Of a stretch of DNA of 64,000 bases, positions 29,367-40,356 are shown piece after piece. Location: assembly GCA_003342815.1 (NCBI GenBank), contig PTEX01000278.1, positions 295,440 through 359,439 of the forward strand, written 5' to 3'. The translations under genes and the position numbers were made by a program. This stretch comes from Eudromia elegans. Lineage: Eukaryota > Chordata > Aves > Tinamiformes > Tinamidae. A model generated the notes under the pieces. It saw nothing but the letters and a program-made list of their open reading frames with translations, was not told the origin of the DNA and searched no databases. The stretch's first letter is position 1. Every line of letters starts with the position of its first letter.

Positions 29367-29390
29367 ATTTATTTATTTATTTATTTATTT
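29367..29390. repeat. (ATTT)6 microsatellite
   Basis: Six clean ATTT units followed by one GTTT unit. A short simple repeat. Confidence 0.9.
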
Positions 29391-31114
29391 GTTTGGCCTT
29401 GATTTCAGAGTGTTTTCTTGGGAGTTTAACAAACTGATGTCTCTAACAGATTGATGGGCCAGATATACAGACTAGGAGCCTGCAGTGACTTATAGTTGTG
29501 CTAGACTTTGGGCAAACTACAAATCTATTTTTAAAAGCTTTGCAAATATGGTGACTCTAGCAGCATTTATGAGTTTGTGATGTTATAGCCAGTTCTGCTT
29601 CCGTTTCTGTGTGTATGTAACGGGGTTGATTTTAATATTCCTCCTCAGAGCAGCGCTTGGAGCGAAAAATTGCAGTAATTTTGTTGTGTCATGCATCGAA
29701 TGTAGGATTTTCAGGTGAAGATCCACCCAGAAGAAGGAAGGAGGGACACGCTGACCCTTGGGGCTCCTGTTGTATGACATAGTGAAAATGGTCTGCAAAG
29801 GGTAAAGGCCTCTTCTGTACATTTCTCTTGACAGTCATAGCCCGAGTTTGGAACTGGGTAAAGTTTAGTGGCTTAAAAAAAATCCCCCTTAGTTGTAGCT
29901 GCAGTTATTTTTATTAGCTGCACACTGTGTTCAATTACTTACTTAAACTGCTTTTTAATTCAGAAGAGGCTCTACACAGTGGTGGACAAAAAGGCCACCT
30001 TCTGTAAGTAGTTTTCAGGCTTACTGCATTAATATGTTGCTTTGGTTGTTCTCTGGATGAAAAACATTCCCTAATTTAGTAATTTTATAAGATGCTGCTC
30101 CCATTATTTAAGGAGATAACTGTCCTGCAGTGAACATATGTTAAGAATCTCTCTATTTTGTCTATTTTTTTTAGTTTCTGTGTATTATAAAGCACATCAG
30201 TGGTTAGTTTAGTGTAAAACTTGCTATCCTCTAGCATTCAGCACAGATTTTGTAGTATTACCATTCATCTTTTTGCATAATTTTGAGCATTCAAATTTCT
30301 TCCAGGCCATTTGAGTTAAAATACTTCCTGCAAATGCAGTATCCCAAGACTAACTGTGTCTTTCATGAGCCTTGAGCACTCCTATGGTGTTTATACATTA
30401 ATTTAGGGAGTACCCTGTATGCTTAAGAAGGAAGCAGGACTACTTAATGCTGAATAAAACTCAGAGCTGAAGGGATTCTTATTTGGACGTTGGAATCAGT
30501 TAAAAGAGCAGTAAAAATGGTTGTAGACTTGCAAATAAAAGTTTTAATGATCTTGCAGAGGATTAAATTGGAACCAGTCAAATCATAAACAAAGCCGTAT
30601 TTTTATCTTGCTTAAGTGTAAAATAAGCTATGAGGTTCAGTTAAAAGGGGAAAAACGCTGTATCTTTTTTTTGCTGACACTGTCATCTATAAATAGTGTT
30701 GACTTCAGTGAATATGAAGACACTAGAGGTAACCTTGCAAAGAGACATTTAATCATTTTTAGGTTTTAGCATGGAAGCCAGTGCCCTTTTCTGAAGCTAT
30801 ATAAATCATGGCCCTTTGGGTTACTCAGATAAAAAAGAACACAAAAGAAAAACAACACTTTCTACTAGCTCCCCTGCCCTTCTTTCCCTCCTCCTCCTCC
30901 ACAGGAGAGGAAAAAAAAAAATCTAGAGGCTTGAACAAAATAAAATTTCAGTTTTTCAAATAGCAAGATTTTTAGTTTTTTCTTCAGAAATAATAATTTC
31001 TAATTTTTATTGTTTTATTGTTAAATCAAAAGAGAATTCTTTCTGGATATGTGTTTCACAGTAAATATAGCAGCGAATAGATAAAACTCATAGTTAAATA
31101 CATTTGGTCATTAC
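29391..31114. other. Non-coding stretch upstream of the CpG island
   Basis: A+T-rich DNA with no recognised gene. One short exon-like segment is visible at about 29,963-30,002 on the plus strand: a pyrimidine-rich TTTTTAATTCAG acceptor, 40 open bases and a GTAAGTAG donor. It is too short to judge. Confidence 0.4.
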
Positions 31115-31237
31115 CTTTCTGGTAATTATCTGCGTATTTCGCTCGGTATCCTTTTTTATGACTTCAGTTTGGGGTAATTGTTGCGCTTGGTGAAGGCACA
31201 TTGCTCTGTCATTTTGGACTGTCACGGTGAAATACCG
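31115..31237 (-). CDS. Exon-like open segment, unidentified
   Basis: On the minus strand a T-rich tract (TTTACTCTTTTTTTC), then AG at 31,238-31,239, leads into 123 bases open in one frame (41 codons, phase 0 at both ends). The segment ends at AAG followed by GTAATG. The translation starts RYFTVTVQND, ends NTQIITRK, and is hydrophilic and protein-like. The segment keeps several CpGs. It sits about 50 bp beside the CpG island at 31.29 kb, so the CpGs may come from the island edge. The plus strand is also open here. I recognise no family, and chance is a real alternative. Confidence 0.15.
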
Positions 31238-31289
31238 CTACTTGTGGAGTTTGAAAAAAAGAGTAAAGTTTCAGAGTTACGACAGAGTT

Positions 31290-31880
31290 TCGTGGCTGCA
31301 GAGCTGTGCTGGAGCGGGTGCCTGCGCCCGGCTCCGCGCGGCCGCCGCAGAGGGGCTGCTTGTCTGTCTCTCCCACCACGTGCGCGCTCCATTTCCTTGC
31401 CCGTTTCTCCCTTGGCTCTCACTGCTGCGGGCTGGGCTGTGGGGACGCATGGTGCCGGGACGCCGGCTGGGCTGCCGAGCCCTTGCTGCTCCCTCCGCGG
31501 GGCTCTGCAGCAAGGAGCACGCGTGTGCCTCCCTGCCACGCGAAACAGCCCTCGGAGCGGAGTGGAGCGGGGCTGACGCTCCACCTGGCATTCCCGGCGG
31601 GCAGAGCACAACCGGGAGGCGCGGGCTCCTACAGGGACCTGCCAATTGCATGTTCTGCATGGTTTCCCCCACGCGCACCGTCTCCCTCGGTATGGCTTAC
31701 AAGGTCATTTAAAATGTTTATGCAGAGGGAGATGCTCGTGAACAGGGCAGAAGGGTCTGCTCCCAACACGTCACTGCTAGGAAGGCCAAGGGCTTTCTCT
31801 GCCCCGCGGCGGGCGGCCCGTGCAGTGAGGAGAGCTCTGCAGGCGAAGCACGGCCTCGGCAGGGAGCACAAAACACATGC
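31290..31880. promoter_or_regulatory. CpG island (candidate promoter)
   Basis: About 600 bp of high G+C with dense CpG stand out sharply from A+T-rich flanks. The island includes a GC box (GGGCGG at 31,811-31,816) and a CCAAT at about 31,636-31,640. Bird CpG islands usually mark promoters, so transcription may start here on either strand. Long open frames run on both strands through the island (up to 251 codons on plus). Their low-complexity Ala/Arg/Pro/Ser content and mutual overlap are what G+C-rich DNA gives by chance, so I do not call them genes. No adjacent first exon was recognised. Confidence 0.6.
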
Positions 31881-34800
31881 CCCGAGTCGCAGCACGTTCG
31901 GAGTAGCACGGAAGGATTTGTCAGAGATCCTTTCAGAGCCATTGAATAGAGAAAGGGAGGAGAGAGGCCTCCACATGCTGCATGAGAATCCCCCAAATAA
32001 GCTCCTCTTTACACCTCCAGAGAGCTTAGGAGGAGCCTCGTCTCCCAATAGAGGCAGCTGATTGAGGTGCCAGAGTTTGAACATCATCAATACTCACACT
32101 CCTTTATTTGTTTATTTTTTAATTTATTTGTTTTCTGCCTTCCACCTATTTCTACTTACTTAGTACTTTTGTGAGTACCTAGAAGCAAGTCTGCCAGCAG
32201 TATCCTTTGGGCTCTGAAAATAATTTTCCTCCACCAAGTCGACAAGATGAGCTCTAGATTTGTTTGTTTAAATCTTGACGTTCGAGGAGTGCAGGCAGTT
32301 GAAGATTTACACCAAACGGATTTCCATTGCCATGACTGGCAAATTCTGGGGCTTTTAGTGATTTGGAGGGAGTCTATTTTCAAGTGTGCCAAAACAATCT
32401 GGCTACTTGATGATGTGTGGGAATAGAGAGCCCTGTGTGTGGCAAGCCCTCCTCTTTTCTATTTCACCTCTAACTTCTCTTATTATACATCCTGTCGATA
32501 ATATTCCTCTTCTGAAGGAAGAGGTCAGGAAAAAATGATAAAGTCTTGTTGGATCAAAGAAAGAGAGAGAACCTGGTCTTTCTAGCACTTATTGAGGCCA
32601 TTTGTGATAGTGGCTTCATGTAGTAGATTTTTCCAGGTAAGTGGCCTGCAGTGGGTGACTTGCTACTATGAGAGCTGGCCAACAGGCATTGCCTTTCCCT
32701 TCAGGCCTACTGTAGTGCCTGTGTGTCACAGGGTCTGCATAAAAGCCAGGATGCTCAAGGGCCTTGTTTCAGGTTCAAGTTCCAGGTTTTTAGATCATTC
32801 CACTCTACCACGGCCAGCAGGCGAATTGGTGAGCTGGAAAATGTTGGCGTACAAAGATTTGCACAGATTTATTTAAGAGAAGCATCTGCTCTTGCTATCT
32901 TTAATTTATGGTATTTCTATAGGTCTCTATGGTTGTATTGTAGTGGGTAGAAAGAATAATGTGCAGGCATGTGATTTAGCAATGCGGATGTAAGAGATTG
33001 TGGATTTATTTCTCTTCACATCTCATAAAAACTTTAAAATGAATGCTGACTTCAGCATTACTGCTCTATTCAAAGCCTCAGGCAATTACATTTTAATCAG
33101 TTTTTGAAGTACTCCTTTTTTTCACCCCAGGAAACATTTTTATGAATGTAGAAATGTGAATGGTTTCTCCAGGCCACTAGAATCAGGTGGGAGGCTAAGA
33201 ATTTTGACAATTCTAATGAAATTTATGTGATAAAAAAAAATTATGATAGGAACTCTTAGGCTGATTCTTCACAGAAGGCGAAATTTTGTGTGTGAGCCAA
33301 AATCCTTTACTAATAAATGAAGTCCAGGGATCAGCAGAGGGTTAAAGCTGACACAATTCTATATTGCCAGTCCTATGGGCACATATATTTCCACATGAGC
33401 TCCCTGGATCACTACTGCTTTCTGTAATACATGTTTATGTAGTACACACATTCTGTACCTTATGAATGAGTAGGTAAAGAGCTTCTGGTAAATGCAACAC
33501 TACCACTCTGTCATGTGAAATGATAGAACTTTTTTTTTTTCAAGACTGAGATTTAAATAATCCTGTATTTAAATAATCCTGTATTTAAATAATCCTGTAT
33601 TTTGTTATTCAATTATAAACCTATATGACCATAAATGAAGTGCTCAGGACTGGGAGATAAAAAATAGCTATAAATAGCCCAAAATTAGATCTGCAAACTA
33701 TGTAAAAACAAATATCTTTGTTTTCTCTGTAAGATCCAGAGAGTTTATCCATTTAACATAAGAGGATGTTACATGAACAACAACAACAACAAAGTCAACA
33801 AATACTTTGTTGTTAACCTTGGGCTCTCGGGTAAAAGGAGGCGAATAAATAATCTGTGCACTGTGCTTTGAAACCAAACAAATCCAAAGCACATTGGATT
33901 GAGATGTGAAGAAAGAACTGTGAGAAAAATCATCATGTGTGGCTGAGATCCTTTAATATGACTTTTTCTAGTAGTTTACGTTTACACTTTAATCTAAAGT
34001 AATTGTAATGAATATTTTAAAAAAAATAAATATTTTAACTCCGATTTCCTAATATATTAAATTCTCAAAGTTAATAGACATGAGGCATGGGGCTATGTAG
34101 TTCAGAATGTTATTCATTATGCTGCATCAGAACATGACATCAAACTTTGTATTTGATTTGTTTCACATTTGTATAATTATTCGCATTATAATTGTTAACA
34201 GCATAATATCTTTCCCGGGGGAAAGGAAGGCTATCTTTTCCAATTCTAACCACTTAGACTGACTAAATCAAAGGTTTGCATCTGCAAAATCAACAAAGGC
34301 TTGCAGTTTCACTAACACAAGCTAGGTTACTTTAAAATTAAAGCTCCTGAATGATGATTATATAATTTGCTAGGATAAATATTTCTGTGCATTGGGGAAA
34401 AGGATATTTGTACTCACATCTAAAGTAGTATAATCTCCTGCCCTTGTAGATAGTTATACATAGCTTAAGTAAGTGACAAAAAGTTCCAAGCATCCAAACA
34501 TTTCGACTTGATATTATGCTGCATTAGAATAGTGCTGACAGACTATAAATCAACTTCAAAAGATGCTAAGACGTTGAGGCAAGAGGAAGGAGAACTAGAC
34601 TGAAATGGGTGAGTTGGCCTCAGGTGTTCAGGCTCCTTTTAGGTTCTTTAATGATCTTCCTCAAACGTGCAACAGCAGATTCCTTAGCTGTAAAATAAAC
34701 AATAACTGCTCAGATCTTTGGAAAAGTATTTTGATTTATGTATGAGAAGGGCCATATTTAGGAGTGATGTTTTATATTAACTTTTAGTTTAAATTCTGTT

Positions 34801-35694
34801 TTCTGCTGGTGCTAAATGTTGAAACAAGCATCATAAAACAGGACAAGTCAGGAAAAGATATTTGACTTGAGAGTTTGCTTCTCCTTCCCTGACTGAATCT
34901 GTCTATCGCCAAATCTGGCTTTGAGACCTTTCTTCTCTACAGTTTTGAACATAAATTGAGAGAGATTACACTGATTAAGGAGTATGATGGACAGAGTAGA
35001 ACTTATTCCCATTCATTCTTATTCTAATTTTCTGTATCAAACATTAAACTTTCTGAGGGAAGCAGTGGTGGGGCTGGGGGAGCAGTCTGAAATCGAGTCT
35101 TTTTTTTGTGCTTTACCAGGTCCTCAAAATACCCGATGAAATATTCACTTAAGACTTCTGTCAGAGTGGTTCGCCTTCTCTTTTCTCCTGTGGGCTGCAC
35201 TCCATGTACATTCATTCACTCTGTAGTGGATCTGTTGAACGGGCTGTAGAGTGTTTGATATCAGACACATACGGCTAAAACATACACGGTCTAGTTAGGA
35301 GCACTGTCTATAGCGGGAAATACCCAGAGAGATGGATTTGAAGATATACATTTATATTTATATATATGAATTGCCTGGTAGTATCAGCAGAGCAAGGCTA
35401 TGTTTAATGTTCCCTGTTGGTTATTCAAATCAGAAATACACATTTTTTCCCTAACCAAACAAAGCAGCAGAGTACCTGCCACATGAAAGCAGGCTTTCCT
35501 TTGTTTCTGATTGCAAGGGCACGATAAAAATAACTAAAATAATTAATAGAAAGGAGGAAACATTCTTATCTCCAAACAAGATTTGGAAAAAAAGAATAAA
35601 TGTTTCAAACTGTAATTGGGATGAATCACGTAGGTAATTCAGCTGCGTGCTAGCAAACCCGAGCAGCGAATTCTCCCTGCAAAAGTGTCTTTAT
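31881..35694. other. Non-coding stretch downstream of the CpG island
   Basis: No named gene or element. It contains a three-copy 16-bp tandem repeat and a short CAA run (about 33,777-33,794). One minus-strand open stretch (35,024-35,215) begins with a Lys/Arg-rich segment, but it has no recognised domain. Confidence 0.45.
33551..33598. repeat. 16-bp tandem repeat, three perfect copies
   Basis: The unit ATTTAAATAATCCTGT occurs three times without mismatch and then breaks down. Identical copies imply recent expansion, and copy number may vary between individuals. Confidence 0.95.
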
Positions 35695-35717
35695 TCTCAG
35701 CATTGAACATGCTGAGA
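35695..35717. other. Perfect 9-bp hairpin
   Basis: TCTCAGCAT pairs exactly with ATGCTGAGA across the 5-base loop TGAAC. The arms also contain TCAGCA and TGCTGA, half-sites of the Maf recognition element. Either a structural or a protein-binding role is possible. Confidence 0.55.
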
Positions 35718-35796
35718 CACCACCGGAGGCTAAAAGCAGCGAAACAATCCTATCTTAGTAGCCGCAGCGCTGCGCTTGCATCTCAGGAGTTGCATA
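35701..35796 (+). CDS. Exon-like open segment, unidentified
   Basis: The acceptor AAGTGTCTTTATTCTCAG ends at 35,700 and a GTGAGTAA donor begins at 35,797. The 96 bases between are open in one frame (two bases, 31 codons, one base). The translation is basic and includes RHHRRLKAAKQSYLSSRSAA. CpG is enriched, in contrast to the flanks. No family is recognised. A 9-bp hairpin (35,695-35,717) straddles the acceptor. It could equally be a non-coding RNA exon or a regulatory patch. Confidence 0.17.
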
Positions 35797-35923
35797 GTGA
35801 GTAACGAGCGGCTCTTTATCAGTCACACAGCGAGTAGAAAATGGCAAAATTATTTTTTGTTTTCTTTGAAAGATGTTTTTTTTTTTCCCCCAGACATGGC
35901 ATCACAGGCTTTGGAGTACTTAC

Positions 35924-36048
35924 CCTGCCACTTTCGTCCCCAAACAGGGCCAACAGCCGGCAAGCCAGGACTGCCTTATTGAAGCAGTGGTCAGCAATAG
36001 CAAAGCCATTCCATCTACCAAACCACCTGGGGAAAGCCAGGCTGTAAC
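35924..36048 (-). CDS. Exon-like open segment with strong splice sites
   Basis: On the minus strand the acceptor ACTTTTCCCTGCCATGCAG ends at 36,049 and the donor GTAAGTAC starts at 35,923. These are the best-matched splice pair seen on that strand. The 125 bases between them are open in two frames. The more protein-like frame needs one base from a preceding exon, then gives YSLAFPRWFGRWNGF and continues through ADHCFNKAVLACRLLALFGDESGR, ending in phase 0. I recognise no family. It could be a coding exon, an lncRNA exon, or chance. Confidence 0.22.
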
Positions 36049-36138
36049 CTGCATGGCAGGGAAAAGTCAATTAAAAATAAGTTTATTAAAAAATCATTAA
36101 AAGACAATTTATCAAAGCCACTATTCTGCTTTAGTTTG

Positions 36139-36160
36139 AAAAAAAAAAAAAAAAAAAAAA
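36139..36160. repeat. Poly(A) run of 22
   Basis: An uninterrupted A run. The sequence before it does not resemble a retrotransposed gene or a LINE tail. Confidence 0.9.
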
Positions 36161-38814
36161 GAATCCATCAACATTTAATTTATACCAAGTTAATACTGAA
36201 TGGGAATTTAGAGGTAAAGGTGATTCAAACCATTTTGGACTCATTTGTGTTTTCTCTTTATGTACATCTTGAGATCTGAAACTTTCCTTCAATTAAACAC
36301 TCAGTTTCCTTGCGAGGATAACTGCATTCTTAGGGGTAGCTCTGACAAACTGTATTCACTGCAACAAACCCCACTTTCAGGCTTCATCTGTCTTGCCTCT
36401 GTTGTTACAAATATATCATTGCCCAGGTCACATCTGACATGCCAAAACCCTGCAGATACCTTGAAAGTGCTGCTCATAGGTATATTTACCCTCATGTTAT
36501 GGATGTCGAAGGGAAAACAGTTAAAAAATGGTATTCTGTATATGAAATGTTCATATGGTTTGAGAAATACCTGTCTATGGGGGTGGATTTACGCTACCTT
36601 TTCCCAGTCCCACAGGCCCAGCTCGCGTCTTCCATTGTAAAGCATTTGACACTCTTTCTCCAAACACCTTCTCTAGTATAAGTGCATTTAAATGGAGTTT
36701 GCCCTTTTTCAGCTTAGTCAGTAAAGTGTTTACCCATTTTCCCTGCTCAGACTGTAGAAATAAACAGCTGAGATGATTGTATTTATATGTGTGTGTGTGT
36801 GTATATATAACTTCAACTTTACAATATATGTGAGTTGACCACCTTATTTACCATGTGAGTGCTCTGTCTACCTGCTCCAGGTAGCACTAATATCTGTCCT
36901 CTTGACTTGTGGCTTTCTCGGGTGTTTCAAGGAGATCCTGTGGAAACCTGGAAATGGCAAATACGGAGGAAAGAAAGAAGTTAGGGAATGTCACTGTAAG
37001 AACTTAGTCCATGTCCAAGGAATCAAATATGAAAGTTTCTCTTTTATATACATACCAGAGAAATGTCAAACTGACTTAAATATGAAAGACTGTATCCTCC
37101 TAGCTCTTCCACTGCACCTTATTATAGCTGCTTATACAGTTGAATTAAACTAGGCATTAATATAAAAATGGCACGTCAGTGGTTCTTTCTAAGTAATATA
37201 GGTATATGGTAATTACTGATAGTGTTATTCTGTATTAATGAATGTTTCCTTCTACTGGACACCATGAGAAATGCTGAGAATAGATTTTTGTAGAAAGCAT
37301 AGAACACCTGAGAGTTTAATTATGGCAAAATTGTACAGCAGTACATAAAAGAGTAATGATCTGTATTGCTGAGGATTATTAATTTGATTCCTTTTCTTCT
37401 TCCTTTTCTTCTCTGTTCCTTTCTCTTTCTTGCTTGTAATATTGAATCTTGGAAAATTCAAAGGAGTGTGCTCTGCTTCTTAAGAAGCAGTTAACTGTGT
37501 TTAAATATGTCTCCAAATAGGCTTAAGGAACTTTAATTTCTATCTGCTTGGCTGTAGCTCTGATTGCAATTCCTCAGCCGAGTTATTTAGTTCTTTTGTC
37601 CCATTCTTCTCCCTCAACATTTGAATATTGAAATATATTGAAATGTATTTGAAACTGAGGTTCATCATCTCCTTCCGTGCAAACTCTTGAAAAGGGAAAT
37701 GAATTCCTTGCAATGTGTGATTCTGCTTTCTCTCATACAGGCCTGAGTGCAATTTCATCACACAGCTTCTCTAGTTCTGCTTGTGACTTGAATAAAGATC
37801 ATCATATACCCAGATCTGTTCGTCAACAAACCCTTCTATTTTACTTAAAGTGTACTAACGGAAAAGTCAGATAACAAGCACACTGAGATTAATGAAGAAT
37901 GTGTGCCACTGTGTGCAGATCTGAGGCTCCTGAGAGGAAAAACAAATACAGAAAAAAAGGGTTTCAAAGTATCCAGGCAATGCTACATGGTGAATCAAGT
38001 AGCTTGTCAGTCAAATGGTGGAAGGCTTATAATTGGATTAAACAAAATTAATTTAAAAATATGTATTTTGAAGACTATCAAAAGATTTTTGTGAGTGGAT
38101 TGGGAAGCTGTTTTGTTTAAGATTTAGAGTTGTACTCAGTATATGCTTTTTTCCCTCTATGTCTCTCCTGGCTGTTCTAACAGGAATATAATTACCATGG
38201 AAATTTGCATTTTGGGTTTGCATATATTTAGGCTGTTGGTTAAATTGCAGCTCACAGCTGGGCTTGTTTCAGCCATAATTTCTTAAGATTAGATCAAAAA
38301 CAACAGCTTTGGAACACTCCTTAGGTATTTAAGAATAGTTTTAGGATTTTTTTCACAATTTAAAACACAATGTGATTGACTATTTTCAGACTTTTTATAT
38401 ATATTAACTAAAAATGATCTTAAGATGCCTATCTTGGTGTGTGTGCATATGGAATAACTATGACTATTAGCATATATATAGATAAGCTGAAAATATATTG
38501 AACCCATAGCTGAGTTTTCCAGACCTTCTGGCTAGGTACCAACCACTCTTATTAACTTTACTTGGGCTTGTCGTCTGTGCAAACATTTTCTGAAAATGAG
38601 GTTCAAGGCCATGGAATAGCCATGAAGGCTCAAGGACAAGCCGCTGCTAAAGGAAGATCGAGGATTTTCTGGTACCTCTTTAGGACAATTCCACTACAAA
38701 CTCAAGAGAGACGTATTACTTTATGTAGTTAAGTTGGAAGACTAAGTATGTTTTTGGACAAGTAAGCTGTTTTTCTGTCATGCATTTTATTTTTATACAT
38801 CCATACATGCATAG
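36161..38814. other. Non-coding stretch, nothing recognised
   Basis: A+T-rich DNA with a short GT/TA repeat (about 36,788-36,808) and open frames without domains. The plus frame 36,245-36,640 contains one hydrophobic patch but no splice or promoter support. Confidence 0.45.
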
Positions 38815-38845
<31 letters not shown>

Positions 38846-38850
38846 CACAC
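38815..38850. repeat. (TA)n microsatellite abutting a CR1 3' end
   Basis: TA dinucleotides with one C interruption end in ACACACAG and run directly into the 3' terminus of the minus-strand CR1 copy. The position suggests that the repeat grew from the CR1 tail or that the element inserted into A+T-rich DNA. Confidence 0.9.
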
Positions 38851-38857
38851 AGCTATA

Positions 38858-39826
38858 GGAATCACAGAGTGGTTGAGGTTGGAAGGGACATCTAGAGGTA
38901 ATCTAGTCCAACTCCCCTGCTCCAGCAGGGACACCCAGAGCATGTGGCACAGGGTGACATCCACGCGGGTTTTGAAGATCTCCAGAGAAGGAGACTCCAC
39001 AGCCTCTCTGGGCAGCCTGTTCCAGGGCTCTGTCACCATCACAGGAAAGATGTTCTTCCTCACATGGAAATGGAAACTGCCTGTGTTTCAATTTGTACCC
39101 ATTGCCCCTTGTCACTGGCCACCACCAAGAAGTTTGGCCCCATCTTTGTATTTATACATGTTGATCAGATCCTCTCTCAGTCCTCTCTTCTCCAGGCTAA
39201 ACAGACCCAGCTTGCTTAGTCTTTCCTTATACGGTAGATGCTCCAGTCCTTTAATCATCTTTGTTGCTCTGCACTGGACCGTCTTTAGGAGCTCCACATC
39301 CCTCCTGCACTGGGGAGCCCAGAACTGCACCCAGTACTCCAGGGGCGGCCTCACCAGAGCGGAGCAGAGGGGCAGGCTTCCCTCCCTTGACCTACTGGCA
39401 ATGCTGCTCCTGATGCAGGCTGGGATCCCATTGGCCTTCTTGGCCATGAGGGCACATTGCTGCCTCATGGTTAACTTGTCAACCAAGATTCCCAAATCCT
39501 TCTCCTTGGAGCTGCTTTCCAGCAGGTCAACCCCTAATCTGTACTGGTGCCTGAGGTTATTCCTCCCCAGGTGCAGGACCCTGCACTTGTCCTTGTTGAA
39601 CCTCATGAGGTTCCTCTCTGCCCAACTCTCCAACCTGTGCAAGTCCCTCTGGATGGCAGCACAGCCCTCTGGAGTGTCAGCCACTCCACCTAGTTTGGTG
39701 TCATTTGCGAACTTACTCTGTGCCCTCATCCAAGTCGTTGATGAGTAAGTTGGACACTACCAGGCCCAGTAGTGACTTGTGGGAGTACACAGGCCTCCAA
39801 CTGGACTCAGCACCATGTATTATAGC
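38858..39826 (-). mobile_element. CR1 LINE, 5'-truncated, RT C-terminal half plus 3' UTR
   Basis: This is the largest mobile element in the window (about 970 bp, minus strand). A 205-codon frame (39,112-39,729) covers the end of the CR1 reverse transcriptase: [20 protein letters not shown], then [32 protein letters not shown] and [20 protein letters not shown]. The canonical FADD catalytic box reads FAND here (Asn at about 39,703-39,705), so one of the paired catalytic aspartates is lost. The frame continues with a shift between about 39,063 and 39,115 into EPWNRLPREAVESPSLEIFK and the 3' UTR. Upstream, the frame is shifted at the DEGTE segment near 39,730. The element is 5'-truncated, inactive and only moderately diverged. 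Confidence 0.96.
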
Positions 39827-40356
39827 CCTAAACGTATTGGGCTGTGAAACATACAGAAATTAACTTCAAGCTGGAATGAGCTCTGAGAAATGACAAAGAG
39901 AAGAAGCTAAATGGTTATTTTAACTTTCCCTGATACTTCCTACGGAAATACTGCCCCAATGGAGCATCCAAAGTGCCTTTCTATCTTATGATGCTTTGAA
40001 TATGAGCATTCTCCTGCATGAACTGTCTGCTCTTGAGAAAAATAATGGCATCTTCAGCTCTTTGGTAGGAGAAACGGATTTCAATGTCTTATAGCCTTAT
40101 TTTCAGCTTATAGCTTTATTTGCCTTACTGCTGAAAACTGGCAGGTTGCAAGAAGATAAACAGAAGCTGATTACCTTTAAACATGGAGTATTTAATTAAA
40201 TTTTAGCTGGAAGAAAAGCAATAGTGATCAGATCCTTCATTTCAAGAAACTGATGTACATATTAAACACCTAGCACTTCTCTAGGTGGATTTCTGCGAGC
40301 AATATTTCTTAGGCAGCTATCTAGCAGTGGATTTAAAACTCGGCTTTATTTTAGGT
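39827..40356. other. Spacer between CR1 and CpG-rich island
   Basis: About 530 bp of A+T-rich single-copy-like DNA. I see no gene or repeat in it. Confidence 0.5.

Noticed and set aside
31306-32061. 251-codon plus-strand open frame through the CpG island
   Set aside because: Overlapping long frames occur on both strands, as expected in G+C-rich DNA. The translation is Ala/Arg/Pro/Ser-rich with no domain and no splice or conservation support.
32156-32392. Minus-strand segment before a CTAA|GTAAGTAG donor
   Set aside because: The frame that looks most protein-like ends in a stop exactly at the donor, so the donor and that frame cannot both be used.
36245-36640. 131-codon plus-strand frame with a hydrophobic segment
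   Set aside because: The hydrophobic patch is short, no signal peptide or splice signals support it, and the region is plain A+T-rich DNA.
38780-39748. 322-codon plus-strand open frame, the longest in the window
   Set aside because: It is the antisense of the CR1 reverse-transcriptase region. The minus strand gives the recognisable RT sequence; the plus translation has no domain.
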